From contig JAKJXP020000043.1 in NCBI GenBank assembly GCA_022225965.2, positions 124,001 to 188,000 of the forward strand: a stretch of DNA of 64,000 nucleotides, read 5' to 3'. Shown here one piece after another: positions 11,875 through 22,063 of the stretch. The stretch is from Diatrype stigma (Eukaryota > Ascomycota > Sordariomycetes > Xylariales > Diatrypaceae). The position numbers and the translations under genes were made by a program. Numbering within the stretch: position 1 is the first letter of the stretch; every line of letters starts with the position of its first letter. Under the pieces are notes generated by a model. It was not told where the DNA came from. It worked only from the letters and a program-made list of their open reading frames with translations, and ran no database searches.

Positions 11875-12153
11875 AAGCCGGCCGTAAAAATAGCTTTTGG
11901 TTATTTTTACGAACGTTATAATATTTTTACGTAAAAGATTTATATAAGCCGTTATAAGCCGTTTTTATAATACTTTTATTCGAAAATATCGTTTAAATAA
12001 TTAAAAGCGGCCTTTACGAACGTAATAATAATTTTACGAAATATTACGTAATAATGCTTTTTAAACGTTATAACGGCCGGCTTTTAAAAGGATTTATATT
12101 ATTAATATATTATTTTAATACTTTTTAATTAAATTTTTAAAATAATTTATAAA
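11875..12153 (+). repeat. Split direct repeat B1 (fully RIP-mutated copy)
   Basis: A 279-bp copy that aligns gaplessly to 12379-12657. Comparing its last 133 bases with B2 by eye gives 47 differences. In every one B1 carries T or A where B2 carries C or G, and there are no transversions. It ends one base before A2 begins. Confidence 0.85.
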
Positions 12154-12154
12154 T

Positions 12155-12254
12155 AAATTAATTTACGAATCCAAAAAGGTTTTATATTATAACTTATTAT
12201 TTATAATAATAATAATTAATAATTCGATTAATTTTATAATCGCATTATTATTTT
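12155..12254 (+). repeat. Split direct repeat A2
   Basis: The right-hand copy of A1, lying immediately after B1. Its differences from A1 are transitions in both directions, so both copies were mutated separately. About 125 bp of AT-rich sequence without a clear partner separates it from B2. Confidence 0.72.
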
Positions 12255-12378
12255 TTCCGTTTATCGTTTTTATTAACGTTTACGGTTATAACGAATAAAA
12301 AAAAGATTTTAATAAGGGAAATATTAATAAAAAGATTATTTATAGGTTTTAATTTATTTATACATATAAAGCTATTTT

Positions 12379-12657
12379 AAGCCGGCCGTAAAAATAGCTT
12401 TCGGTTATTTTTACGAACGTTATAATACCTTTATATAAAGGGTCCGTATAAGCCGTTATAAGCCGCTTTTATAATATCCTTATTCGAAAGTACCGTTTAA
12501 ATAATTAAAAGCGGCCTTTACGAGCGCAATAATAGCCTTACGAAGCGCTACGCAGCAGCGCTTTCCGAGCGCTGCAGCGGCCGGCCCCTAAAGGGGCTCA
12601 TACCACCAATATACTGTTCCAATACCTTCTGATCGAATTCCTGAAGTGATTTGTAAA
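12379..12657 (+). repeat. Split direct repeat B2 (right end, partly spared by RIP)
   Basis: The right terminal copy. Its first 140 or so bases are RIP-mutated like B1. From about 12520 the sequence regains normal composition, including intact CpA-containing words such as CAGCAG, although it is still the same repeat. The mutation boundary therefore lies inside the repeat, not at the element edge. Confidence 0.85.
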
Positions 12658-13702
12658 AGATTGCATATGCCGAGCGATTGGGATGTCACAACTAATCACA
12701 CACTTATTCTAAGCTCCAGCATCCGTCTCATCTAGATTGCCCGGGTTACTTAACGTTTCTCTTTCCCATCTAATTTTCACAAATGTCCTCAGCCTTCTGT
12801 TGAAAGCCTTCCGAGCCACCTCCATGTCATGCGGCATCCAGTACCGAATGACCTACATAATCGAGCCGAGTGAGTGTGGAAATGTCTTGGAGAGAGGCTG
12901 AGGGAGAGCGTTGTACTCTCGGATGTCTTGGCGGTCATGCACGTATATAATTTAAATTGAGATGCATGGGTTGCCCAAAGTCATGGGCCATCATTCATGT
13001 CCCTTAACCCCTCTCCCCCCCCCCCCCCCCCCCCCCCCCCCTTTCCAGTTGGCTCGCTAATGTATAGCTTCACCAATTTAGACATAAGACGCAAATTGAA
13101 AATCCCTGCAATTACCCCCTGCCCACATAGAAGGGGGAAGCGCGGTGCAATTGTTCAGTGTTACTTGAAAATTATCGTCTCCAGTTTGATGCTTGCAACC
13201 TTGACGCGAACTTACACGTGAAGTAACATTCTCTTTGCACAACACCCAATGATTTCAGCACCTTCACATCTTCTCTCGTGACTATCATAATGCATAGTAA
13301 ACATTGGAAGGGTGGTCACACTAGAAGTGGAATATATGCCAAGATAAAATATGATAGATCGTATCTCACTGTATAGCTCGTGCAACGATATTCTCATCCA
13401 ACACTCATATATCATGAATATACCCTTGTAATTTCACACGAGGCTGTCAGTCACGGCGGTTAATGGATACCGCCTGGATGCAAACCCGGGTTACTTGTCA
13501 ACATAAGGATCAGAAGGGGTGGATTTAAATCCCCAATACCGTCCTATCCCGAGTCTCATCCCTATCCCTTTCTCCTATTTTACTCAATTTGGGCAGGCTC
13601 TCGTTTACTTCAGCAGATAATTCGTCTTGGAACTTCTGTCCCTCTTAAAGTTCCCCCCAAAAATTCCTTTAACCGCTCTGGCCACAGTAGTTGCCATGTG
13701 AA
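12658..13702. other. Intergenic with 27-bp poly-C tract
   Basis: Normal-composition DNA between the RIP block and the MFS gene. It carries an uninterrupted run of 27 C at 13015-13041. The proximal 200 bp should hold the MFS promoter and leader. I see no credible gene. Confidence 0.55.
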
Positions 13703-15454
13703 ATGGCACCAGCCACCCTGCCATCTACGGCGAATTCTTGCGCCAACCAAGAAAACATCCCCGGCGGACCGCATACAACAACATCCGGCACCCCCGAAGT
13801 CCATGTCATGGACCAAAAGCTAGGAACCGACGAAGTGGTGGGAAAGGAAGAGTTTAAGGCCTCATGGCGCCTTTGGGTCATTATCATCGTTATCATGGTT
13901 CTGTCCTTGGCCTCGGGTCTCGATTCAACAATCATCACAACCTCCTTGCCGACCATCGCCCGCGATATTGGCGGCGCCAGACAATACGTCTGGGTAGCGC
14001 AGTCCTACCTTTTCGCCACCACAGTACCTCTTCCTTTCTATGGCCAGATCGCTAACATCTTTGGCCGGCGCAACCCTTTGTTCGTGGCGATCGCACTATT
14101 CGCTCTCGGAAGTGGTATCGGGGGCGGTGCGTCGAACGTGGCTATGCTGATCGTCGGCCGTGTCATACAGGGACTCGGAACTGGTGGTATCGCTGTCCTT
14201 CCGGAGATTGTCATCTGTGACCTGATCCCCCCTCGATTCCGCGGGCCGTGGCTCAGCATCACCATGTCGGGAGCCGCTATTGGGACTACTCTCGGTCCCA
14301 TTATCGGCGGAGCGCTTGCTGAGAGCAACTGGCGTTGGATCTTCTGGCTCAGCCTCCCCATCTCGGCAGTGTGTTGCATTGTGATATTCTTTGCCTTCAA
14401 TGTACAGTATACACGAAGCCCGACCTGGAAGAGCGCACTTGCCCGTGTTGACTTCACTGGAACTGCCATATTTGTCCCTTCCTTGGTTTCGCTCTACTTC
14501 GGCCTGATTACGGGTGGTACTACGGGATATCCTTGGTCGTCCTGGCGCATAATATTGCCCATCATTCTCGGTGTCGCTGGATGGATTCTCTTCCATTCTC
14601 ACCAAGCTTCTCGATTCTGTCGCGAGCCCAGTATCCCACCACACTTGTTCAAATCCCGTACATCGGTTATCAGTTTCTTCCTCATCTTCCTAGCATCCAT
14701 TATCATCCAGGCCGTCACCTACTTTCTACCCATCTACTTCCAGGGCGTCAAGGGTACCTCAGCCCTTCAGTCTGGCGTAAATTACCTGCCATTCGCTTTA
14801 GCCATTATCCCTTTTGGAGCCATAGCTGGTATCGTCCTTTCGAAAACCGGCAGATACAAGATTTTGCACTGGGTCGGCTTTGCCCTCAGTGCCATTGGCC
14901 TTGGGTTATTTTCCACGTTCCGCAACAACTCCACTATGGGGGCTTGGATTGGATATCAAGTGCTTGCATCCGGTGGTTCTGGTTTCATCTTCACAGCGAC
15001 GCTACCCTCTACGCTTGCAGCCTTGCCAGAGTCGTATGTGGCGACTGCGACAGGCACGTACGCATTCGTACGGTCCCTTGGGTTTGTCTGGGGCGTCACT
15101 ATGTCTTCTATTGTGTTCAACAGCCAGTTCAACGATAATTTGGGCATTATCGATAATGTCGACCTACGAAGACTACTTGCTGACGGTGGCGCATATTCTT
15201 TCGCCGCTGGCAGCGGTGATGCCGACTCCGGCACCAGAGGTCTGCCTGAGCGGACAAGAGGTCAGGTAATTGAGGTGTACGAGAGGTCTTTGACTGTCGT
15301 ATGGCTGGTTTTCGTTGGCATCTCTTGTCTGGGCTTTTTCGCTACCTTTGTCGAAAAACACATTGAACTACGTAAAAGCAACGTGACAGAATTTGGCTTG
15401 AAGAAGGGTACAAACACACCTGATCCTGTAAAGGCTGAAGATAGTATCCCATAG
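13703..15454 (+). CDS. MFS drug:H+ antiporter, DHA2 (14-TM) family
   Basis: A 583-residue single-exon transporter of the major facilitator superfamily, with about 14 predicted membrane helices after an approximately 55-residue cytosolic N-terminus. The opening LDSTIITTSLPTIARDIGG and the loop GQIANIFGRRNP (motif A region) are typical of DHA2 exporters. GAAIGTTLGPIIGG is the antiporter motif C in TM5, and WRWIFWLSLPI follows as in the family. Expected role: proton-driven export of a toxic or secondary metabolite at the plasma membrane; the substrate cannot be told. I chose the ATG at 13703 because the frame's upstream extension begins with TTG, not ATG. It stands alone beside the RIP block, with no biosynthetic genes nearby. 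Confidence 0.88.
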   Translation: MAPATLPSTANSCANQENIPGGPHTTTSGTPEVHVMDQKLGTDEVVGKEEFKASWRLWVIIIVIMVLSLASGLDSTIITTSLPTIARDIGGARQYVWVAQSYLFATTVPLPFYGQIANIFGRRNPLFVAIALFALGSGIGGGASNVAMLIVGRVIQGLGTGGIAVLPEIVICDLIPPRFRGPWLSITMSGAAIGTTLGPIIGGALAESNWRWIFWLSLPISAVCCIVIFFAFNVQYTRSPTWKSALARVDFTGTAIFVPSLVSLYFGLITGGTTGYPWSSWRIILPIILGVAGWILFHSHQASRFCREPSIPPHLFKSRTSVISFFLIFLASIIIQAVTYFLPIYFQGVKGTSALQSGVNYLPFALAIIPFGAIAGIVLSKTGRYKILHWVGFALSAIGLGLFSTFRNNSTMGAWIGYQVLASGGSGFIFTATLPSTLAALPESYVATATGTYAFVRSLGFVWGVTMSSIVFNSQFNDNLGIIDNVDLRRLLADGGAYSFAAGSGDADSGTRGLPERTRGQVIEVYERSLTVVWLVFVGISCLGFFATFVEKHIELRKSNVTEFGLKKGTNTPDPVKAEDSIP

Positions 15455-18353
15455 TGTCTAGGGGCAAAAGAGTGTATTGTATAAAGCCTATAGTATACTG
15501 CTTCTGGTGGCTAGGTCCTGGGGACCTAGCCCCCCTTTATATAGACAAAAGCCAGAAAAACTGGTCCATTCTATACCCCGAGCTCGGTCCATTCTAGCCC
15601 CGTATCAGTGGCTTAAGGTAATGGACAGGTTTGTGAATGGCCTGTATAATCTTGATGAGCGCTACCTGAGGGATGGATTATATCAAAGATTTGTCCGAGA
15701 GCCGAAATTTTAGTAGGTATGCAAGCTGGATGGGTGAGAGGTGGGGGTTGGCCGTCACGCGTCCACCGGGCATAACTACCTGCGACCTGTTGCTTTGCTG
15801 GTCGGGATTCTAGGCTACGTGGGCAGATTGCGACAGCTTGGTGTATTAAGGGTGCCATCGATGCCAAGTGAGGACAAGGGTCGTAATGCAGTAGATGCCG
15901 GGGACCTATCTCATAATATTGGTTGACGTCACCCCCCGTTTGCCAGATAACGTCCGCGACGACCATGTACCGGTAATTATGCCATCAGAGTGAGTGGAAT
16001 ACTCCGTCCACCGCGGCCAACTTCGCAGCACAGCACAACCAGCACAAGTAGCTCTGGCAAACCTATGTAGAAATGTGTTCGCGAGAGGGGGGGGGGAATG
16101 ACATGAGGATAGTCAGTGGATCAGTTATCAAAGCCGGTTCACAATAATCCTGGCATCTTGATCCTGCCATCATCTTATGGTTCTTATCACAATATCGCAA
16201 CTCTAGCAAAATCCATCACGTCTGTAATAAAAACCGCAGGGACCCCTCCTTCCATGCTCGTCATTTACCTAAGATCGGCATCATAGCTGAGGATCAACTG
16301 GGACTAGGACGAAGGGGCCCATCGAGCTGACCTGCCTAGTCTGGTAAGGCTGTTGCGGGGCCCAATGCGGAGCCGTTTAGTCCTTCGGGCGAGGTACGAT
16401 CATTTCCACTTACACAGCTTCGGGTGCGGCGCGGCATCCAAAAGCCGAAAGTCAGTAGGCTGGCAGGTTGGCTCCGGCAATGAGTGAGTGCGACAAGGAC
16501 ATGCTATATGGAATCAGCAATCCATCCAACCCCCTCTGTCTTGTCTTCAGAGTCATCGTCGCTGGTCATCGTAACGCTGTTGGCAGAGGCAGTGTGTGGC
16601 ATGTGAACACGGAATCAATCAGCTTTCAGCTATGCGTAGGACGTGTATACTTCACCGCCTAGTCTACCATTTTCTTCCATTTTTAGATATTCAGATGCTT
16701 GACTGCAACCCAACGCACATGGCATATGGCATATGGCATATGGGCTGTGGTACGAGACTCTGAGACCTCAAGAATTGTAACGTTCCGACGTGCGGGAGTC
16801 GTAAGGCTGGGGCTGTCTCATACCATTGGACGGGTCGGACGGGTGTAAACCAACGCAAAGCGCCGATTTGCTATCGTTAACTGGAACTGTCTTGCCTACG
16901 TACAGCGTCTGACCTGCTGTAACGAAACATACATCTGCTGGTGACGACTTGCCCGCGCCGATCGGTCATCCCAGAAAGCGGAATACGAACCAGGGCCTAT
17001 CAGATCTCCGATGAGGAGCTGAGATGGACTGTGCTGTTTCGAATAGCATCGGTGGGCAATCATCAACAGGCATGCTACGCGGCTACATGGGCAGTTAGTT
17101 ATTTGATATCTGCCCAGCCACGCACGGCAGAAAAAGAAATCTACTATTCAGATCCAAAGAAAAAGGTCTCACTGCCGCGGGGGGAGGGGGGGGGGTGGAT
17201 CGACATGTAACGGATGTAACTGACTGCGACTGCTGCGCCTCCAAGCCACTGCCAGCTAAAGAACAACCGCCAACCAACACGAGCTGACGAGGTCGCACAC
17301 TGCTTTGACGCTCAAGTGCTGCCCTCTACGCCCTCTGCCTTTCTGCCCCCACAGCCGCCAACATAGAAAAGAATCGCAGATGCGATGCGGCCGTCGTAAG
17401 TGTGTATTACATGGGGCTGCTAGCCACGTATTCCGGTGCTGTGAGCACAGCACAGTAGCAGCAACCGTCTGGCCGCTGGTGAAGTGACGTGGCTCAGCAA
17501 AACGGTTGCCTGTTGTTGGTTTTCGACGGCATTGCAGCGTCGGTATGTGGGCGGTGGTTGTGGTTGTGGTTGTGGTTGTGGTCTCGGCTAATAGCAATAA
17601 GCCTTTGCTCAAGCATAGGCAGAGGCAAAAGGCAGCCAGTCCGGAATGCCATCCATCCATCGTCCCACCCGAAGGATCCGCGAACAGATCGGATCTACAT
17701 ACATTCGTACTGTGAGGTATTGGAGGACCCTGGAAAACAACCCGGCAAATTGGCATGATAGCGGCATGACGTCTCCAGCCAGGCTAACCCGAGTAGCGAT
17801 GAAGCGCCTCATAGTCGCCGGGCCCGTCAGGAGGTTGGCAAGGTTGGGAGGGGATTATGCAACGGCGATCCTTTGATTCCTTTTTACAGTTTCTGCAAGG
17901 GGGGAAAGAGAGTGAAGAAAGATTGAAAGAAAAAATACGAGATGACTGGAATCCTACGAGAAGGTGAAGGTGCAGATAACCGAGTCACATAACCACGGCA
18001 TTTGCACATTCGCTCTTGCCAATATATAAGTCCACCGATGGCCCGGGTGAAATAGCACGTCTCATCTCCCATCGCTCACACTCATCATCATCCGCCACCA
18101 CCATCATCATACATACATACATACATACATACATACAATACATACAATACATACATACCTCTTAATCAACATCTTACCTATTATTAATTCAATCTCCAAC
18201 CTCCAAAAAAACCCACGATAATTCATTAATCTGCAACCATCCCATCACCCGGCAACCACCTCAGACAGCCGTAAACAACCACATCACCATCGAGCATCAC
18301 TAGCATCTTCGACCAAAACCACAATCACAACCACAACATCTAATCATCACACA
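15455..18353. other. Long intergenic region with simple repeats
   Basis: I see no supported gene in these 2.9 kb. Features noted: a perfect 10-bp inverted repeat with a 3-nt loop at 15509-15531 just after the MFS stop, a triple CATATGG run near 16720-16742, GGTTGT repeats near 17555-17580, and (CATA)n at about 18108-18160. The last 250 bp are CA-rich and C/T-rich, typical of a fungal 5' leader for the secreted-protein gene. Confidence 0.55.
15509..15531. repeat. Perfect 10-bp hairpin after MFS stop
   Basis: GGCTAGGTCC and its exact reverse complement are separated by TGG, 54 bp past the MFS stop codon. It could fold in the 3' UTR or be a transposon scar. Its function is unknown. Confidence 0.6.
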
Positions 18354-18995
18354 ATGGCAGCCATCAAGTCCCTCCTCACCGCCGCCCTCCTAATGGCCAG
18401 CACCATCTCCGCCGCCGCGATCCCCGCGTCCGCATCCGCATCCGCGCCGCGCAACTACCCCACCACGCCGCAGTCCTTCCGCCTAACAGCGCAGACCCTC
18501 AGCGCCTCCGACCTGACGCCCTCGGTCGACGGCCGCGAAGTCGGCTTCACCAAGCGCAACGCCACCGAGGGCGCCCTCGTGCTCGTCCCCAGCACCAACC
18601 TGACCGGCGCCGTCTTCGCCCCGGGCACGCTCGAGACCGAAGACGGCAGCGCGCCCCGCACCGTCAGCGCCAGCACCTTCGAGTGCCCGCGCCAGTCGTC
18701 GCGGCAGCCGGCCGCCGGCGTCGTCGTGTACCCGGGAGGCACCTTCACCATCCCCAGCGCGCGCACCGTCGACCTGCGCTGCGGCGCCGCCACCCCGGGC
18801 GTCGCCGTCGTGCCCGACCCGACGCGGACCCCTGGCGCGGGCGAGGCGCTCGGCTTTCAGGAGGGCGTCTGGATGGCGTGCGAGGGGCCCCGGATGGGGC
18901 TTAGCGAGGGAATTGTCGCCATCGGATTCCGCACGCCGACGCAGCGCCCGCTCGTGGGCTGTGTCGATGTCCGGCTGGTGCCTGTGTATGTGTAA
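18354..18995 (+). CDS. Small secreted protein, function unknown
   Basis: A 213-residue single-exon protein with a clear signal peptide. A charged start is followed by a hydrophobic Leu/Ala-rich segment, with a likely cleavage near residue 21-23 (SAAAIPA). The mature part has four cysteines (in FECPRQ, LRCGAA, MACEGP and VGCVDV), which could form two disulfides, and two N-glycosylation sequons (NAT, NLT). The segment YPTTPQSFRLTAQ ... SDLTPSVDG resembles the start of a fungal secreted family I know as DUF7907, but that match is from memory and tentative. The coding region is far more GC-rich than its flanks, as is common for abundant secreted proteins. A long CA-rich leader precedes the ATG. 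It could be a cell-wall or effector-like protein; the sequence shows no enzymatic motif. Confidence 0.72.
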   Translation: MAAIKSLLTAALLMASTISAAAIPASASASAPRNYPTTPQSFRLTAQTLSASDLTPSVDGREVGFTKRNATEGALVLVPSTNLTGAVFAPGTLETEDGSAPRTVSASTFECPRQSSRQPAAGVVVYPGGTFTIPSARTVDLRCGAATPGVAVVPDPTRTPGAGEALGFQEGVWMACEGPRMGLSEGIVAIGFRTPTQRPLVGCVDVRLVPVYV

Positions 18996-20408
18996 ATGGG
19001 GATCCGAATTTGGACTCGGTTGCACATGCACATGGAGGACGGGCTGGAGGAGTTAATGGTTTCTGGCATCATGCATAAGGGTTGGTTGGTTGGTTTGAGC
19101 GGGCAAAAGACTGGTTTTGGTCTTGGTCTGGTTTGGTTTTAAGCGGATAAGGGGGGAAACGGGTTCAGCATCGAGTAAGGGTGGCGGGAAGGGCACACCC
19201 TACATCAGCATTAGACATGCATCGCATCGCATCGCATCGCATCACGGAGGAGTTCGGGGGGAAGCATCTGCTTTTTTGGCATTGGGATTACGACACGACT
19301 GCAAAGAGATGATAGCCTGGCCCACTTACCTGAGGTCTTGCTCATGACTGACTCTACACATGCATACATACTTACATACCGGTCCTTACATACCTACCTA
19401 ATAGCTGGTCACGGCACGAAGCCGGACTGGCGTCACGAACGATAGCATACAGCATTACTTAGTAATTTAATCACCACCATTCCTTACAGAGCATGCTTGC
19501 AGTAATTTGAGTTGATGCCAGTGAATCCCGTGCGTAGTTCACTTCCTCGTAACTTTTCGCAAGAGTGGAGAATGGCAGTGAGGTTGCCCTACCCCTATCC
19601 CAATAGTTCCTCAATAGCTACGCAGAGTTTTGGTCAGGTGCCTATTACTATGAGAACTTACGTATGCTCAACCCACTTCCCAGGCCGCTTTCTATTCCAT
19701 AGGGCCGATTATTATTACATTTGACGACCAAGTCTCTATATTCGCTGAGTGACTGTCTCGCTTTCGTCGTCAACCGAGGCTGCAGAGAAAGGCACCTTCT
19801 CCTTTAACAAGACTTATTGACTTGATAATTATATGTCTCATGTACCAAGGGAGCAGTGCTTTTCCCTACCCAAGCATAGCAATACTTCCCCGGTCACGAC
19901 TTCATGCCCGTGTAAGTTAACAGTTCGAAGTGCGTCTAACAGCGAAGATTTCCTTACTGTGTAATGCCCCTTCTAGAGAAATGGGCTTCTAGGACGAATG
20001 TATACGGGTTTTCAAGTCTTACTAAAAGCAGTCAACTGGAGTCTGCATCGGCATATGTCGGATCATACTCTATGACACCATCGAGGCAAATTACTAATTA
20101 TTAAGAATGGACATTATGTTCATGTATGCGAATGCTTAGGACTGAGTAAAGACTAAACAATGGTCTGCTGAGCTTATAGGTAGTACAACCCTCCGAGACG
20201 GTACATATGCATATGATATAAGTTGTCATCGCTGTATCCATGATGCAGGGAGTTGATAATAATACAAGAGCACAAATAGTTCCAACTTTTTTCTTGTTTC
20301 TCTGATGGATATGATCCAACCATAGCGAAGGTTTGTGTTCTAATCAGAGTTTCTGTTCGAAAGTATGTTATTTAAAACGCACAGAACTCCCCCATCCTCA
20401 ACTTAATA
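18996..20408. other. Intergenic, no gene seen
   Basis: The 3' flank of the secreted-protein gene, including a short CATCG tandem run near 19218-19242. I see no supported coding region or RNA gene. Confidence 0.55.
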
Positions 20409-20416
20409 ATCACATC

Positions 20417-20958
20417 CAGGGTGTCACGCAACGCAATCCACTGCAACCAGGACCTCTAGTGGATGGATTGCAGTAACTGCAACCAACCCCTTGGATTTGG
20501 TGGATTGCCGTTGCGCAACTGCAACCAAATTGCAGTGGCGTTGCATTGGTTGCAGTACCCAAATCGGGTTAAAGTGAGGGCATATACAAAGGTCGTAAAA
20601 CGGATATCTGGCGTTTATCTGGCATATCCGAAGCACATTATTAGCAGCCCTGCCTAATGGAAGGTTCCGACCTATACCTGGCACCCCCCTTCCTGGTAAC
20701 CCCTTCCTGGCAACCCCCCCCCCCTTTAGCCTCCACTTTGACCCCTACTAGCCCCTATAATCCTTGATATGGCGGTGTATACTAGCCACAATCACCAGCC
20801 ACTGCAACGTGCAACCAGTTGCGTAACCAGAGGAAAGTATCGTGGGTTGCGTTGCAGGTTGCGCAATTCTGAAAAATACCGAATGGATGGGTTGCAGAAG
20901 CTGGTGGCAACCAATTGGTGGCAATCGCGTTGCACAGGTTGCGTTGCGTGACACCCTG
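20417..20958. mobile_element. Non-autonomous hAT-type element (MITE)
   Basis: A 542-bp element bounded by perfect 20-bp terminal inverted repeats that begin CAGGGTGTCACGC. It is flanked on both sides by the identical 8-bp target duplication ATCACATC (20409-20416 and 20959-20966). An 8-bp duplication together with CAGGG ends is the hallmark of hAT transposons. The outer 150-170 bp at each end are packed with GTTGCA/TGCAAC-type words in both orientations, matching the subterminal motifs to which hAT transposases bind. The centre (about 20580-20780) has no such words and no transposase reading frame, so movement would need a transposase supplied elsewhere. The intact ends suggest recent insertion. 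Confidence 0.9.
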
Positions 20959-21090
20959 ATCACATCCAACAGAAATGCCGAAATTAACGCTATCCACCAG
21001 TTACCAACACGTAAAAGAACCCGCTGGCCAGTACCTTGATCCGTAAATAAAAGACTGACACTGGATATTCTAGCGAATGATATATCCTTG

Positions 21091-22063
21091 TTATCGTGGA
21101 GATCGTCGCGCTCCTGGGAAAATGAACCTTGAAGCTAAACTTGCTTTATTAGGTATTATATCCCGTCCCTCTGGACTTCCATCAAACTCCTGTCGACGAT
21201 CTGTGCTTCCGGGTCGAGGATAGAGGGGAGGGGGAGGGGGCGAGGGCGCTTGTGGTTGTGGTGATGCTCGCTGCCGTTGCTGCTTTGACCATAAATCAAA
21301 TGTTTCGATAGCGGAAGGGGGCGTGGGCGCTGGTGATGGTGGCTTCTCTTGCGGTCCTGAATCTGAATCAAAAAAAGTATCGGGAGAGCGAGCATGGAAG
21401 CGAGTGCCACGGTCAAGGTAATCATCCTGAGGAGGGTGGGCCCGACTGTCCCCCCTCGCTCTCCGTGATGCTTGTGCGGGACGTGAGGACTCCCGTGGTA
21501 ACTCCCATTCCGTCCCTGAAGAATCAGAGGAGTCTTCACGGGTATAACGATCGTTACGGTGACGGTACTTATCATCATGGGGAGTGCGGACCTGACTTTT
21601 CCCCTTCGCACTCCGTGATGCTTCTGCATAGCGCGAGGGCTCATATGGCCTACCCAATGATATGCCGCTTGTAGTACTCGAATCACGACTGCTATCTCGT
21701 CCTCGGTAAGTTGGATCTGAGGCTCGCTGCGTGTTAAGTCGTCCTTTTCCCCTGCCTCTTTCGTTTTCGATATGAGAACGATCGTATGACTCGTCCGAAC
21801 TCCCCTCGTAAGAGTCTCCATATCGTTGGCCTTGGTCCCGGGGGTATCCTGCTGGACGACTCCCACGGCTGGGAGGTTTTTGGGAGCGGTTGCGGCCTTC
21901 ACGCATGGTTTTGTTGTATGAGTACATACACTCGATGCTTTTCTGCTCGGAGCTTGTCGCGACTAAAGGGTGGTTATAATTTATGGCTCTTCACCTGATG
22001 CTGTGCATAACGCGAGCGATATATCGGCTTGAAGATTTCCACAGCATCTTCAGAGAATTCCAT
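21091..22063 (-). CDS. Disordered Ser/Arg/Asp-rich protein, two-exon model
   Basis: The unrecognised main exon (21942 down to the TAA at 21091) encodes about 283 residues of low-complexity, charged sequence rich in Ser, Arg, Asp, Gly and Pro. It has repeated RDSS and DSS words and a proline run (PSPPPPPPLYPRP). No fold is visible. An upstream in-frame ATG at 22063 opens a 23-codon exon (MEFSEDAVEIFKPIYRSRYA) that joins in phase through a 52-nt intron (21994-21943, GTGAAG...CAG), giving 306 residues. A shorter model begins at MYSYNK (21927). A competing frame on the same strand (21156-21902) is less protein-like. Such proteins often act as nuclear or RNA-associated scaffolds, but nothing here shows that. 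Confidence 0.45.

Larger units (their letters stand above)
7061..12657 (+). mobile_element. RIP-degraded Ngaro/DIRS-like tyrosine-recombinase retrotransposon
   Basis: A 5.6 kb block that is extremely rich in TpA and nearly empty of CpA/TpG but keeps many CpG, the RIP pattern of Pezizomycotina. Through the mutations, + strand relics remain of a DIRS-type reverse transcriptase (YFDD catalytic box at 9845), RNase H (ending in STK near 10714) and, in one constant frame, a tyrosine recombinase (11050-11780). Terminal repeats are arranged A1 (7061-7160), B1 (11875-12153), A2 (12155-12254), B2 (12379-12657). The A copies are offset by 5094 bp and the B copies by 504 bp. B1 abuts A2 directly. An A1-internal-B1A2B2 order is known for Ngaro/PAT-type elements, which lack LTRs, DDE integrase and target duplications. 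I see no gag-like sequence that I can name in 7300-9600. The element cannot be functional. Confidence 0.82.

Noticed and set aside
7061..12657. LTR (Gypsy/Copia) retrotransposon interpretation
   Set aside because: The repeats are split (A1 far left; B1-A2 together; B2 at the right end), the RT wording is DIRS-type, and the downstream frame is a tyrosine recombinase, not a DDE integrase.
18483..19031. 182-codon minus-strand frame opposite the secreted-protein gene
   Set aside because: Frames opposite GC-rich coding DNA stay open by chance; the sequence is Gly/Ala/Arg-rich without features.
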